64,000 nt of DNA from Cognatishimia sp. F0-27 (GCF_020667845.1 NZ_JAFMPQ010000031.1:1-64000); one strand, 5' to 3'; shown: positions 46,713-57,171, counted from the first letter of the stretch. Notes: generated by a model not told the origin, from the letters alone. Program-made: numbers and translations.

Positions 46713-48218
46713 TTATTCTCCGCGCGGGAAGCGCTGGCTCTCTTCGAGCACGTTGAGGTCCATGTGGTTGCGCATGTACCGCTCGGACGCATCGCGCAAC
46801 GGCTGGAAATCCCACGGGAAATAGCCGCCCTGCCGCAGCGCGTCATAGACCACGAGCCGCCGCGCCTGGCTCTGGCGCACATCCGCGTCGAACCGCTCCA
46901 GATCCCAACGTTCCCGCGCCATTGCCCGAAACCGGGCGAGCACATCCGCCACATCCGCGTCGCTCGCGCGGTTCACCAGCTCGTCCGGATCGGCCTCGAC
47001 GTCAAAAAGCTGCTCGGGATCAAGCGCGCAGGCGGTGTATTTCCACCGCCCCTGCCTCAGCGCCACCAGCGGCGCCTCGGAGGCTTCGGCCGCGTATTCC
47101 ATCGCCACCGGGCTTTTGCGCGCGCCGCCGCGCATCACCGGCACAAGGCTCTCGCCTTCGGTCCATGGCATGACCGCGCCCATCTCAACCCCCGCTAGAT
47201 CGCACAGGGTCGGGCACAGATCGATGGTGGAGACCGGCGCATCGACGCGCGCCCCCATGCCACCCGGCTCTGCAATCATCAACGGCACCCGTGCGGACCC
47301 CTCAAAAAACGACATCTTGAACCACAAGCCGCGCTCGCCAAGCATGTCGCCGTGATCGGAGACAAAGATCACCACCGCCTCCTGCCGGGTCTCCTCCAGC
47401 GCCTCCAGAACCTGCCCGATCTTGTCGTCGAGATAGGAGATATTGGCAAAATACGCCCGTCGCGCCCGCGCGATATGCTCTGCGGTGATCTCGAAAGACC
47501 GCCAGTCATTGGCGTCGAATATCCGCTTCGAATGCGGGTCATGCGCCTCATAGGCCATCGCCGGCACGCGCGGCTGAAGATGTGCGCAATCCTCGTAAAG
47601 GTCCCAGTATTTGCGCCGCGCCACGTAAGGGTCATGCGGATGGGTAAAACTCACCGTCAGGCACCACGGTCTGTCATCATCCGTCCGCGCCAGATCGTAG
47701 ATCTTCTCGATGCCGTGAAACGCAACCGCATCGTCATATTCCATCTGGTTCGTGATCGCGGCGACCCCTGCCCCGGTGACCGACCCCATGTTGTGATACC
47801 ACCAGTCGATGCGCTGCCCGGGCCTGGTGTAGTCCGGGGTCCAGCCGAAATCTGCCGGATAGATGTCCGTCGTCAGACGCTCCTCGAAGCCATGCAGCTG
47901 ATCCGGGCCGACAAAATGCATCTTGCCCGAAAGCGCCGTGTAGTATCCCGCGCGGCGCAGATGATGCGCATAGGTCGGAATGTCGGAGGCAAACTCGGCG
48001 GCATTGTCATAGACCCTCGTGTTGCTCGGCAATTGCCCGGACATGAAGCTCGCACGGCCCGGCGCACAGAGCGGGCTGGCCGTGTAGGTGTTGGCAAAGC
48101 GCGTCGACCGCGCCGCCAGCGCATGCAGGGTCGGCGTGTGCAACCACGCCGCAGGCCCGTCGGGAAACAGCGTGCCGTTGAGCTGGTCCACCATGACAAT
48201 CAGGAAATTCGGCTTCAC
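46713..48218 (-). CDS. betC: choline sulfatase
   Basis: The 501-aa sulfatase has the formylglycine motif C-A-P-G-R at 51-55, metal-binding VMVDQLNG near the N terminus, and SDHGDMLGERGLW. The C-terminal FDADVRQSQARRLVVYDALR and PWDFQP are typical of BetC. It releases choline from choline-O-sulfate. The start overlaps the betI stop by 4 bases. An anaerobic or FGE-type maturase is not present in this window. Confidence 0.94.
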   Translation of the reverse strand: MKPNFLIVMVDQLNGTLFPDGPAAWLHTPTLHALAARSTRFANTYTASPLCAPGRASFMSGQLPSNTRVYDNAAEFASDIPTYAHHLRRAGYYTALSGKMHFVGPDQLHGFEERLTTDIYPADFGWTPDYTRPGQRIDWWYHNMGSVTGAGVAAITNQMEYDDAVAFHGIEKIYDLARTDDDRPWCLTVSFTHPHDPYVARRKYWDLYEDCAHLQPRVPAMAYEAHDPHSKRIFDANDWRSFEITAEHIARARRAYFANISYLDDKIGQVLEALEETRQEAVVIFVSDHGDMLGERGLWFKMSFFEGSARVPLMIAEPGGMGARVDAPVSTIDLCPTLCDLAGVEMGAVMPWTEGESLVPVMRGGARKSPVAMEYAAEASEAPLVALRQGRWKYTACALDPEQLFDVEADPDELVNRASDADVADVLARFRAMARERWDLERFDADVRQSQARRLVVYDALRQGGYFPWDFQPLRDASERYMRNHMDLNVLEESQRFPRGE

Positions 48219-48784
48219 GTCTTGGGCTCCATCATCGCATAGGCCGCGCGCAAGACCCGCCCTTCGGCATCCTCCAGCCCGCCCCCGGTCAGCGCCGCGC
48301 GTAGATAGACCCCGTCGATCAACGCGGCCGTGGTGTCCGCGACCATCTCCGGCTGCGCCGTGCGCCCGCGCAATGCCGCGATCAGGTTCGAGCGCAATCG
48401 GGATTGGTAAACGCGCAGGAGCCGCGCCGCTTCGGGTTCGCTGCGCGCAAGCACATAGAAGTTGAGCCAGGCCGAGACCGTGGCCGGAGCAAAACAGCTG
48501 TCCGCGAAATTGGCGCGCACCACCGCTTCCAACCGCTGCTCTGGCGGTGCCACGGCCAGCGCGCCGCGCACCTCCGATCCGTAATCACGCAGGATATGCC
48601 GCATGGCAGCGAGGAAGATCTGCACCTTGCCGCCAAAATAGTGATGCGCAAGCGCGCTCGACATGCCCGCGCGTCGGGCGATCTGTGTCACCGTGACGTC
48701 GAGCGTACCGGCCTCGCCGATGGCTTCAACGGTGGCCGCAAGCAATGCGGCGCGTCGAATGGGTTCTTGTCCGAGCTTGGGCAT
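48215..48784 (-). CDS. betI: TetR-family repressor BetI
   Basis: The ATG at 48784 gives 189 aa. The N-terminal HTH (about 20-48) has VTVTQIARRAGMSSALAHHY and FGGKVQIFLAAMRHIL, typical of BetI. The ligand domain follows. In characterised bacteria BetI represses the bet genes and is relieved by choline. It heads the operon and overlaps betC, and an inverted repeat lies 20 bp upstream. No choline transporter gene is adjacent. Confidence 0.92.
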   Translation of the reverse strand: MPKLGQEPIRRAALLAATVEAIGEAGTLDVTVTQIARRAGMSSALAHHYFGGKVQIFLAAMRHILRDYGSEVRGALAVAPPEQRLEAVVRANFADSCFAPATVSAWLNFYVLARSEPEAARLLRVYQSRLRSNLIAALRGRTAQPEMVADTTAALIDGVYLRAALTGGGLEDAEGRVLRAAYAMMEPKT

Positions 48785-48803
48785 ATGCTCTGCGTGCCGT
48801 TTT

Positions 48804-48819
48804 TTGACTGACGAGTCAA
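48804..48819. promoter_or_regulatory. probable BetI operator
   Basis: TTGACT-GACG-AGTCAA is a perfect 6+4+6 inverted repeat, 20 bp upstream of betI. The TTGA...TCAA ends agree with BetI sites known in other bacteria. Confidence 0.65.
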
Positions 48820-48902
48820 TCAAAAATCAAGCCGGTGCACATGACCCCGACAAGCGCAGATGCCCCGCCCCCGCGCTTCGTCTCAGACGCCGTGCGTGCG
48901 CC

Positions 48903-50063
48903 TCATTCAGCCCGCTCATATGTCAGGATATTGCCCCGCCCCGGATTGACGAACTCGATCCGGTCCGCGCCATAACGGTCCATGATCACGCACCACGCAT
49001 CCCCGGTCTCGAGCTCACGGCGCAGAACGCCGGTTCCGAGGCCCTCCGCCCCGTCGCAGGAGGCCACCAGCTGGAGCCATTGATGCCCGGTCCAATCACC
49101 GTTGTAATAGTCGTAAACGTCTGCCCCCACCACGCGGAACACGGAGGCAGGATCATCGACGGATCGCCATGTGCCTTGTAATGCGCGGCGCTCCGCTTCG
49201 AACGGATCCCCGCCGATAACCTCGGCAACCTCACCAAGCGCAACCTCGACGGTGATGTCGCCATAAGTGACCATGTCCCCGCTCAGCGCCACGGCCATCG
49301 GGACGGGCCAATCCTGCAACGCGTCCAGAAGTCGGTCATCGGTACCCTGACCGTAGATCGCAAAGTAGCGCCACCCCTCAACCTCGAAACCGCAATAATC
49401 CATCCCGTCGATCGTCTGGCACCCGACAAAGACACCGGTCTGCGAGAACGGCTCCCCGAGCTGGCCGCGCTGCAACGCGCCGGTCACGCGTCGGGGCGCA
49501 GGCCTGTCTCGAGGAAGCGCATCAGGGATGAGCGCCAGCGCGCTGCCGTCGGGACGGATGGAGAACCGAAAGGCATCTGCTCGCCCGGTATCGATCTTGC
49601 GGAACCGCGTGCGCTGATAGCCACGCGCTTCGCAATCCGTATCCCCGCGAATGGTAAAGGCTCCTCGCTCGGTACAAAACGCATAAGGTCCCGTAAAGCT
49701 TTCATCCGAGCGCTCCGCGCGATAGTATAGATCGTTGCGCCCCAGCACGCCGTCAAACACCGCCTGACAGGCGCCGTTCGCCACGTTCCACCAACCTTCG
49801 GATGTCCATGTCCCATCGCTGGCTTCATAGCCAATCGCGATACTGCGCGCCGAACCGGTTTCATTGCAGACGGTGACCCCCGCCCAAGCCGCAGACCCGG
49901 TGCCGATAGCGGCAAACGCCGCCACGGCAATGCCGGTGCCGAGCCGTCGCCCTGCACGCGCAACACGGACCCAAAGATCCTTTGCACACGGCCCGTCCCA
50001 TCTGCGATCATGAGACGCTGGATCGGCCTTCCGATACCAATCTTTCGAAATATGAGAGCTCAT
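48903..50063 (-). CDS. DUF1036 exported protein with C-terminal extension
   Basis: ATG at 50063 is preferred over the GTG three bases earlier because GGAGG lies 8 bases before it. The 386-aa product has a late hydrophobic export signal (about 38-62, ending AWA-GV). A DUF1036 domain follows (about 63-175: VCNETGSARSIAIGYEASDG, WWNVANGAC, DLYYRAERSD). Then come about 200 further residues with repeated paired Cys (VGCQTIDGMDYCGF). DUF1036 proteins are usually shorter, so the second half is an unusual fusion. Function is unknown. Confidence 0.75.
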   Translation of the reverse strand: MSSHISKDWYRKADPASHDRRWDGPCAKDLWVRVARAGRRLGTGIAVAAFAAIGTGSAAWAGVTVCNETGSARSIAIGYEASDGTWTSEGWWNVANGACQAVFDGVLGRNDLYYRAERSDESFTGPYAFCTERGAFTIRGDTDCEARGYQRTRFRKIDTGRADAFRFSIRPDGSALALIPDALPRDRPAPRRVTGALQRGQLGEPFSQTGVFVGCQTIDGMDYCGFEVEGWRYFAIYGQGTDDRLLDALQDWPVPMAVALSGDMVTYGDITVEVALGEVAEVIGGDPFEAERRALQGTWRSVDDPASVFRVVGADVYDYYNGDWTGHQWLQLVASCDGAEGLGTGVLRRELETGDAWCVIMDRYGADRIEFVNPGRGNILTYERAE

Positions 50064-50294
50064 CACGGTTCCCTCCGGTTTCTCGTATCAAACGAGGTCA
50101 GCTGGGGTTCTGTCGAGTCTCAATTCAGTATTGCCGACACAGGTCGGCATGCATGGTGCGCGTCCGCCGCGCGCAACCAGTAAGGGAAATCAGGGCTCGC
50201 ACACGGCGACCACGTGCACAGCGTTCATTCAATCGGGGCCCGGACGCTCGTCACGCGCCCATAACGGGACCGCAGCAGCCACCATTTTCGGTGT

Positions 50295-50495
50295 TCAGGT
50301 CAGGCGCAGCGTACCAAGCGGCGTGTTCTGGGGCAGTCGGGCCACTTCGACGCCGTCTTCCGTCCGGCGCAGGTTGTACCCGTAGCCGCGCATCCGGAAA
50401 CGCCACTCCGCCTCTGACAAAACCTTCTGGCGTTCGCTCAGAAGGAATGCCTCGATCTCAGCCATATCGTCTGTCAATTTGTACTCCGCAAACAT
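50295..50495 (-). CDS. small conserved acidic protein
   Basis: The ATG at 50495 (GTGGAGAG upstream) gives 66 aa: MFAEYKLTDDMAEIEAFLLS, then a basic block EAEWRFRMRGYGYNLRR, then VARLPQNTPLG. No domain is recognised. The composition and ribosome binding site argue for a real gene; I recall similar short proteins in roseobacter genomes. Confidence 0.6.
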   Translation of the reverse strand: MFAEYKLTDDMAEIEAFLLSERQKVLSEAEWRFRMRGYGYNLRRTEDGVEVARLPQNTPLGTLRLT

Positions 50496-50605
50496 GTCAC
50501 TCTCCACTCAACATTGAAGTTCACCCCTTAATAAACGGTGAGCATCGCGGCGGAATTGCGTCCCTCCCGGGGATTTTTCAAGATACAGAGACAGTGGCGC
50601 GCAGA

Positions 50606-51505
50606 TCAGTGCTTTGTTTCTGAAACGGCCGGCGTGACCCGTTTCTTGAGCCGGTGCTCGCGCCATGTGATGAAAACCACGGCCGACAGGATGATGGACC
50701 CGCCCAGAATGACCCACGGGTCGACCGGTTCGGCGAAGAAAAGCGCGCCGAGCGCCACCGACCAGACCAGTTGGAGGAAGGTCACGGGCTGAGTGACCGT
50801 CACCGGCGCCGCCGCAAACGCCAGCGTCATGGTGAAATGCCCTGCCGTGGCAAAACAGGCCACCGCAAACAGGATGCCAAGCTCTGCCGGGGTTGGCCAG
50901 ACCCAGACCGAAAGCGCCAGCGGCGCAAGCCCGATGGTCACGGTCACCGACAGGAACCCGACGACGACAGACGCAGGCACCTCGCCGGACAGGATCTTGG
51001 CAAGAAGATAGCTGCCCGCAAAGAACAACGCCGTGAGCAGCATCGCGAAATGCCCCGGATCAAGCTCCCGGAACCCGGGTCGCAAGATCAACAACGCCCC
51101 GATCACCGCAGCACAAATCGCCGCGATACGCCGCATCGCCAGCCGCTCACCGAGCAGGAACACCGCAAGGATCGTCACGTAGACCGGGTTGAGGTAATTC
51201 ATTGCCGTGACCTCGGCGATGGGGATCCGCGTCATGGCATAAAACCACAGCGTCACGCCCGCGGTATGCAAAACGCCGCGCAGGCCAAAGAGGCGCCACA
51301 GCCGCGCGTCGAGTGTTGCCGCGCGCATGGCAGGCCACATCGGGATCAGGAACACGAGCCCCAGAAGATAGCGCAGAAACGCTTGCTCGGAGGCAGGTAT
51401 ACGCCCCCCCAGCACCTTCACGAGCGCCGTAACGGCGACAAAGCAGAGCCCTGTCACGGCCATCCAGAAAATGCCCCGGCCCGGGCTTTGCGTGCTTTGA
51501 TCCAT
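50606..51505 (-). CDS. EamA/DMT-family transporter
   Basis: The 299-aa protein has about ten membrane segments in two EamA repeats. Typical end-of-repeat sequences are [20 protein letters not shown] and [20 protein letters not shown]. It is an inner-membrane metabolite exporter or permease with no assignable substrate, divergently distant from its neighbours. Confidence 0.85.
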   Translation of the reverse strand: MDQSTQSPGRGIFWMAVTGLCFVAVTALVKVLGGRIPASEQAFLRYLLGLVFLIPMWPAMRAATLDARLWRLFGLRGVLHTAGVTLWFYAMTRIPIAEVTAMNYLNPVYVTILAVFLLGERLAMRRIAAICAAVIGALLILRPGFRELDPGHFAMLLTALFFAGSYLLAKILSGEVPASVVVGFLSVTVTIGLAPLALSVWVWPTPAELGILFAVACFATAGHFTMTLAFAAAPVTVTQPVTFLQLVWSVALGALFFAEPVDPWVILGGSIILSAVVFITWREHRLKKRVTPAVSETKH

Positions 51506-51569
51506 ACCGCAAGGCTTAGCGCGTCGCGATGCAGGTGCAAGCGTCGTTTCACGCCGCGTCAGGCCGCGA

Positions 51570-52163
51570 TCACATCAGGACCAGCTTGACCGCGATAGCC
51601 CACATTGTCAGCCCGATGACCAGATCGAGCACGCGCCACGCCTTGGGCCGCGCAAAAACCGGCGCCAGCGCCCGGGCACCGAAGCCGAGCGAAAAGAAGA
51701 ACACAAAAGACGCGGTGACAGCCCCGGCTCCAAACGCGAGGCGGTTGTCATATTGCGCGGCAATCGAGCCCAGAAGAACCACCGTATCGAGATAGACATG
51801 CGGATTGAGCCACGTGAGCGCAAGACAGGTGAGCACCGCGGCGCGCAGGCTTCCGGTGCCCTCCGATGCCTGCATCACAGCACCACCCCGCCACGCGGAG
51901 CGCAATGTGCGGGCACCATACCAGAACAGGAATGCCGCCCCGAACACACGCATCCAGAACTCCAGCCCCGGCACCGCCTCCACGAGCGCGCCGAACCCCG
52001 CCACGCCGACAACAATCAAGATCGCGTCGGACAAGGCACAGACAAGCACCACCGGCAGAACATGTGCCCGGCGCAAGCCCTGACGCAGCACGAAGGCATT
52101 CTGGGCACCGATCGCGAGGATCAGGCTCAACCCGAGGGCAAAACCCGCCATGGCCGCTTGCAT
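51570..52163 (-). CDS. LysE/ArgO-family amino-acid exporter
   Basis: The start at 52163 ([20 protein letters not shown]) gives 197 aa with about six membrane segments. [12 protein letters not shown] near the N terminus and [18 protein letters not shown] are the LysE/ArgO signatures. It exports basic amino acids, probably arginine or lysine. The usual LysG/ArgP activator gene is not next to it, but an inverted repeat lies about 41 bp upstream. Confidence 0.88.
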   Translation of the reverse strand: MQAAMAGFALGLSLILAIGAQNAFVLRQGLRRAHVLPVVLVCALSDAILIVVGVAGFGALVEAVPGLEFWMRVFGAAFLFWYGARTLRSAWRGGAVMQASEGTGSLRAAVLTCLALTWLNPHVYLDTVVLLGSIAAQYDNRLAFGAGAVTASFVFFFSLGFGARALAPVFARPKAWRVLDLVIGLTMWAIAVKLVLM

Positions 52164-52490
52164 ATGGCATCCCTTCCGCAAAACTGGGTGTTGATCAGGC
52201 GGTGCAAACCACCGTTTGCGACGGCTAAGCGAGCCGGGAAAAAGGTGCAAGACCGCGATCCCGGCAATCCCCGCGATCCGCCCGACCCTTGTGTCGCGCG
52301 ACGCCCGTCAGCATCGCACAAAAATGCCACCCGGAAATTAATCGGCGTCGCTCAGACGGGCAGTCCTGAAAGGATGGGCCGTGAACCGAGGCACAAAGGC
52401 TTTGACGCCCGAAGTCACGCTTGTATCGTCTTGTGGATTGCGGAGGTCCACGCGCCCGCTTTTTCACAGATTGATCCAGAAGAGAGTTCC
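52164..52490. other. divergent promoter region between lysE-type and RTX genes
   Basis: No gene is visible in these 327 bp. They carry the inverted repeat at 52204-52219 and the GAAGAGAG ribosome binding site of the RTX gene. Confidence 0.5.
52204..52219. promoter_or_regulatory. inverted repeat, candidate operator of the LysE gene
   Basis: GCAAAC-CACC-GTTTGC is a perfect 6+4+6 palindrome 41 bp upstream of the exporter start. A LysR-type (ArgP/LysG) site is possible but unproven. Confidence 0.35.
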
Positions 52491-54527
52491 ATGGCCACGA
52501 TAACCGAAACCACCGATGCTCCCGCCGCTTTGACCACGACCTATGTGATGAATGAAGGGGATCGATTCATCGGGTCGCTCGGAAGCGGCGACGACGATTT
52601 CGATACAATCGCCTTCAACGGATTGGCGGACCGAACCTATTATCTCACTCCGGATCAACTGGGCTTTCGGTTCGTTCAGGTCTTTGCCGATGACGGCACG
52701 CAGATTGCGAGCTTTCGCGATAATGGCAGCCCGGACGATCAATTCTTCAGCCTGCCGGAAGACGGCACCTATTTCCTGCGGTTCGAGGCCGATTTCTTTG
52801 TGAACAATGTGCTGGATTTCGAGATCCGGGCCGAAGAGCGCAACGGAACCAATACCAATGTGAGCGTCGAGGCAAACGGATCCTATGCGGGCATCTGGGA
52901 GTATGACGACGATATCGATTACATCGCGCTCGATATGGAAGACGATCTGAGTTACATTGTCACCATGGTCTCTTCGGCCGCACGCCCCTCCGTCGATGTG
53001 GTGACAGAGGGCGCTGTCACCGAAATCTCCTCCCCGCAAAGCAGCGTGTCCGGAACGACCTTTGTCTGGGCAACCGCGCCGGCAGACGGGACGTATTTCA
53101 TCCGTGCGAGCGAAGGTTTCAACGACACCACCGAATACCTCATCGCCGTCGAAACCGAGGTGGTGAACAATACACTCACCCGCGAGAGCATCGCGCTCGA
53201 TTACAATGTGGACGACGTCGGCTCCTATACCGGACGGCACGATTATGTGCAGGATCAGGACTGGATCGCTCTGGAGCTTCTGGGGGGCTATACCTACCGC
53301 TTCGACTTCCAGGATGCCGTCAGCAACACGGCAATCCGGTTGCGCGATTCCGATGGCGACTCCCTTGTCTTTGACAACGATACGACCAACGGGCCGACCA
53401 CAGGGTTCTCATACCGCCCCATCACGGATGGCACCTATTATTTCGCGACCGATCTGAGCATCAACCGCAGCCGGCCTGCCCCAATCGTCGATCCTCAGGA
53501 ATACACGATCGACGTCACGGTGCCGTTGATCGAGGTTCTGACTCCGACAGGCCAGCTCGTGCGTGGTCTTGGAGGCAACGACTCGATCATTGGCAACAGC
53601 GGCAATGATACGCTCGACGGCGGGCTCGGGCGCGACACGCTCGAAGGCGGAGGCCGCAATGACAGCCTGATCGGCGGCGGCGGGTTCGATGTGATCCTTG
53701 GCGGCGAAGGCAATGACATTCTGCGCGGCGGCGAAGGCAACGACACGCTCGATGGCGGCTCCGGGGATGACGACCTCAATGGCGGGATCGGATTTGACGA
53801 ACTGGCCGGCTCCATCGGGGACGACACGCTTGTTGGCCTCGATGGCTATGACACCCTGCTCGGGGGCAGCGGCGAGGACGTGCTGATCGGGAATAACGGT
53901 TTCGACAGCCTTGACGGGGGGGCCGACAATGACACACTGACCGGCGGGCTTGGAATTGACACGCTGGCCGGTGGTGGCGGCGACGACCTGCTTTCGGGGC
54001 AGTCCGGCACCGATAGCCTCGATGGCGGCGAAGGCAATGACACGTTAAACGGCAATGCAGGGTTCGACACGCTCAATGGCGACGCCGGGGACGACCTCCT
54101 GTCCGGCGGGATCGCGTCCGACATCCTCAATGGCGGCGAAGGGAACGATGTGCTGCTGGGGCAGAACGGGTTCGACACGCTCAACGGCGGCGCGGGCAAT
54201 GACACGCTCGAAGGCAATTTCGGCAGCGATACGCTCAATGGTGGCGAAGGCGACGACCTGCTACGCGGCGGCCTCGGTGTGGACCGGTTCGTGTTCGAGC
54301 GGGGGGGCGGCAACGACACGATCGGCGATTTCCAAAGACGGCTCGACGAGGTCGCACTGGATGCGGAATTGTTCAACGAAGCCGATCCGGATGATGTCGA
54401 CCTGCGCGATTACAGCGGCACGGACGATGCGGGAAACCTCGTGCTCACCTTTGCCGATGGCGAAACGCTGACCTTCACCGGGGTGACATCGCTCGGGCGT
54501 ATTCTCGACAATGTCGAGCTGATCTGA
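52491..54527 (+). CDS. RTX calcium-binding protein with PPC-like N-terminal repeats (paralogue 1)
   Basis: The ATG at 52491 gives 678 aa. No signal peptide is present. The N-terminal half (about 1-350) has three beta-rich units like the pre-peptidase C-terminal (PPC) domain, the third reading [20 protein letters not shown] and ending YYFATD. From about 359 to 594 run roughly 26 glycine-rich nonapeptides (GGxGxDxLx), which bind Ca2+. The C-terminal 80 residues resemble a type I secretion signal region. No protease or lipase domain is seen, so it may be an adhesin or surface protein. The secretion genes are not in the window. Confidence 0.85.
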   Translation: MATITETTDAPAALTTTYVMNEGDRFIGSLGSGDDDFDTIAFNGLADRTYYLTPDQLGFRFVQVFADDGTQIASFRDNGSPDDQFFSLPEDGTYFLRFEADFFVNNVLDFEIRAEERNGTNTNVSVEANGSYAGIWEYDDDIDYIALDMEDDLSYIVTMVSSAARPSVDVVTEGAVTEISSPQSSVSGTTFVWATAPADGTYFIRASEGFNDTTEYLIAVETEVVNNTLTRESIALDYNVDDVGSYTGRHDYVQDQDWIALELLGGYTYRFDFQDAVSNTAIRLRDSDGDSLVFDNDTTNGPTTGFSYRPITDGTYYFATDLSINRSRPAPIVDPQEYTIDVTVPLIEVLTPTGQLVRGLGGNDSIIGNSGNDTLDGGLGRDTLEGGGRNDSLIGGGGFDVILGGEGNDILRGGEGNDTLDGGSGDDDLNGGIGFDELAGSIGDDTLVGLDGYDTLLGGSGEDVLIGNNGFDSLDGGADNDTLTGGLGIDTLAGGGGDDLLSGQSGTDSLDGGEGNDTLNGNAGFDTLNGDAGDDLLSGGIASDILNGGEGNDVLLGQNGFDTLNGGAGNDTLEGNFGSDTLNGGEGDDLLRGGLGVDRFVFERGGGNDTIGDFQRRLDEVALDAELFNEADPDDVDLRDYSGTDDAGNLVLTFADGETLTFTGVTSLGRILDNVELI

Positions 54528-54932
54528 GCCGGATCACGTCGCGGCCCCCGCTCATGCGGGGCCGCGTTTTGCGCCCCGGGTCGCATCGCTTCGCGCGGCA
54601 GAGAAACACGGCCCGGTGGGAGCGGCGGCTTGGTGAGAAAGGCCGCCCTCCTGCCGCTCCCTGCGCGCGCGGCCAAGAGGGATGACGACGCGCCCCGGCG
54701 CGCTCGGCACACCGCAAAGCGGCACGTGGCGCCCAGCAATCCGGAGCAAAAATCACGATAAATTCGTCAAAAATACGAACAGTTTTGCAAACCGGTTCGG
54801 ATTGTCCCGCGGTGGCGAACAGAAAACTCGTTTATTAATAATTACTTTCGCCAATCCACCAAAAACCCTATTCTGCGAGAAAAATGACCCGACGGGTCGA
54901 CCGGAACCTTCGCATAGACGGGAAACAGACGC
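54528..54932. other. spacer between the two RTX genes
   Basis: The 405 bp contain the terminator of the first gene, a GC-rich stretch with no credible gene, and from about 54760 an AT-rich segment (with TTTATTAATAATTA) that probably holds the promoter of the second gene. Confidence 0.55.
54540..54570 (+). terminator. Rho-independent terminator of first RTX gene
   Basis: CGCGGCCCCCGC-TCAT-GCGGGGCCGCG is an almost perfect stem followed by TTTT, 13 bp after the stop codon. Confidence 0.85.
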
Positions 54933-57011
54933 ATGCCCACATTCACCGAGACCACGGACGCACCCTCTACGCTGACCGACACCTACACGATCAACGAAGA
55001 TGACCGTTTCATCGGAACGCTGTCGCGGGCGCCTGGAGCGGAAGACATCTTCGATATCATTGCATTCAACGCAACCAATGATCGCACCTATTACCTCGAC
55101 GATACGATCCTCGGCTATGACCGTGTCACCCTGCTCGACGGAGCGGGCACTGTGCTGGGTGACGGCGCTCCGGATGTGATCGACGGTATGGAAGTTCCCG
55201 CGGATGGCCTGTATTTCCTGCGCTTGGCTGCGGACGTGTCCGGCACCGGGGATCTGCCCTATGCGTTCACGCTGCTCTCGGAAGAGCGGTCCGGCCCCAC
55301 GACGATTGCAGCCGCGTCTTCGGGCATGCCCTATATGGGCAGCTTCGAGACCGACACAGACAGTGACTGGATCGCCGTCAGTCTCCTGGCAGGTCGGAAC
55401 TACGCGGTCACGTTCACGGCGCCCGAGAGTGTCACGCCAATGCTCCAGCTCGTGACCGAAACCGGTGCGCCCGTGCCGGGCGACAGCACAGGTTCCGGAA
55501 CCATTGGCTCGCTCTCCATCTCCATCACCCCGGATGTCAGCGGCGTGTTCTACGCGGTTGTGCAGGACGACGGCGGGGCACTGGCCGATTACACCATCTC
55601 GGTGTCCACCGAAACGCCAGCCAGCGCCGAGACCACCGAAGAGATCACCCTCAGCCACGGTGACGTTGAAACCGGCAGCTATACCGGAACCTATGATTTC
55701 CCGCAGGACGAGGACTGGATCGCGGTCGATCTGCTCGCCGGTTACACCTACCGCTTCGATATCACCGATGATGCGCCGGACACGGTCTTTGCCCTGCATG
55801 CGCCGGACGGGGCGCTGCTTGACAGCCGTTCGCCGGACGACACAACCGACACGCGCGGACCGCTCAGCTATCGCGCGACCGAGGACGGCACCTATTTCAT
55901 CGCCGCCCAGGGCCTGCCCGAAGGCAGCACTGACGCCCCGTCCGATTACACGATCGACGTGCGCGTGACGAATATCGAGGTGACCAATCCGGATGGTGGC
56001 ACGGCAGCCGGCACACCCGGGCCGGACCTGCTCAATGGCGGCGCAGGCAATGATACACTGGTTGGCGGCCGCGGCGCGGATACCATCAATGGCGGGCTCG
56101 GCATGGACTCGCTCGTCGGCGGCGGCGCGAGCGACTTGATCGACGGCGGCGACGACGCGGATACCATTCAGGGCGGCGCTCTGAACGACACGATCTTTGG
56201 GCGTGGCGGTGATGACAGCATCGTTGGCGGGATCGGCTTTGACGTCATCGCGGGCAACGCGGGCAACGACACGATCATCGGCCTTGACGGGTTCGATACG
56301 ATTTCCGGCGGGACGGGGGATGACCAGATCTCCGGCAATAACGGTTTTGACAGCCTTCTCGGAGACGCTGGCGCCGATACGATTTCCGGGGGGCTCGGCC
56401 TCGACACGATTCTGGGGGGCGCGGGTGATGATTCGCTGTCCGGTGATGCGGGCTTTGACAGCCTCAACGGCGGCACAGGCAACGACACGCTCAACGGCAA
56501 TGCCGGGCAGGACACCGTGTTTGGCGCCGAAGGTGATGACGTGATCAATGGCGGCATCAATTCTGACGAGCTTCATGGCGAGATCGGCAATGACACGCTG
56601 TTCGGTCAGAACGGGTTCGACACCTTGTTTGGTGGCGATGGTGACGACCGGCTCGAAGGCAACTCTGGCAACGATCGGCTTCATGGTCAGGCTGGCGATG
56701 ACACAATGCGCGGCGGCGACGGAGCGGACACGTTTGTGTTCCAGGCCGGTGACGGAAACGACACGATTGTGGACTTCGATCTGGAGCGGGATACGCTGGA
56801 ACTGGAAGGTGCGGCTTTCTTCGAACGGACGGGCCCGTATTACATCCTCGACGCGCAACCCTCTGCGGATGGCTCGCTCACGTTGTCCTTCACAACCGGC
56901 GACACGCTGACCTTGCGCGGCGTGACAGATGCAAGGGAACTGGACTCACGGATCGATCTGCAAGGTTTCACGTTTGATATCATCGTGGACGAAGTCATAA
57001 ATTCGTTCTGA
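54933..57011 (+). CDS. RTX calcium-binding protein with PPC-like N-terminal repeats (paralogue 2)
   Basis: The 692-aa protein has the same plan as its upstream neighbour. The N terminus MPTFTETTDAPSTLTDTYTI aligns with [20 protein letters not shown]. Three PPC-like units follow, the third with EDWIAVDLLAGYTYRFDITD. About 27 RTX nonapeptides span about 361-604, and the C-terminal domain is acidic. It is probably secreted by a type I system in trans. Tandem duplication is the simplest origin. The RTX part is more alike than the PPC part, which could reflect gene conversion or constraint. Confidence 0.85.
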   Translation: MPTFTETTDAPSTLTDTYTINEDDRFIGTLSRAPGAEDIFDIIAFNATNDRTYYLDDTILGYDRVTLLDGAGTVLGDGAPDVIDGMEVPADGLYFLRLAADVSGTGDLPYAFTLLSEERSGPTTIAAASSGMPYMGSFETDTDSDWIAVSLLAGRNYAVTFTAPESVTPMLQLVTETGAPVPGDSTGSGTIGSLSISITPDVSGVFYAVVQDDGGALADYTISVSTETPASAETTEEITLSHGDVETGSYTGTYDFPQDEDWIAVDLLAGYTYRFDITDDAPDTVFALHAPDGALLDSRSPDDTTDTRGPLSYRATEDGTYFIAAQGLPEGSTDAPSDYTIDVRVTNIEVTNPDGGTAAGTPGPDLLNGGAGNDTLVGGRGADTINGGLGMDSLVGGGASDLIDGGDDADTIQGGALNDTIFGRGGDDSIVGGIGFDVIAGNAGNDTIIGLDGFDTISGGTGDDQISGNNGFDSLLGDAGADTISGGLGLDTILGGAGDDSLSGDAGFDSLNGGTGNDTLNGNAGQDTVFGAEGDDVINGGINSDELHGEIGNDTLFGQNGFDTLFGGDGDDRLEGNSGNDRLHGQAGDDTMRGGDGADTFVFQAGDGNDTIVDFDLERDTLELEGAAFFERTGPYYILDAQPSADGSLTLSFTTGDTLTLRGVTDARELDSRIDLQGFTFDIIVDEVINSF

Positions 57012-57171
57012 TGCCAACTTGAACCACCGGCGGCCGCAAGCCAGCCGGTGATCCGTCACATCGGCTCAGGCGCCGTTCTCATCAGGAAGCACCGCAGCGC
57101 GGCTTGCGATATCCAGCGGGGTCAGCGCGGCACACTGCATGCGGTCATCCTTGAGGTGGCACGGCTTCCGA

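Noticed and set aside
45147-47198. 683-codon plus-strand frame opposite betB/betC
   Set aside because: It is antisense to two clear enzymes and has His/Arg-rich shadow composition.
51753-52490. Long N-terminal extension of the first RTX protein
   Set aside because: It runs antisense through the LysE gene; the ATG at 52491 aligns with the start of the paralogue.
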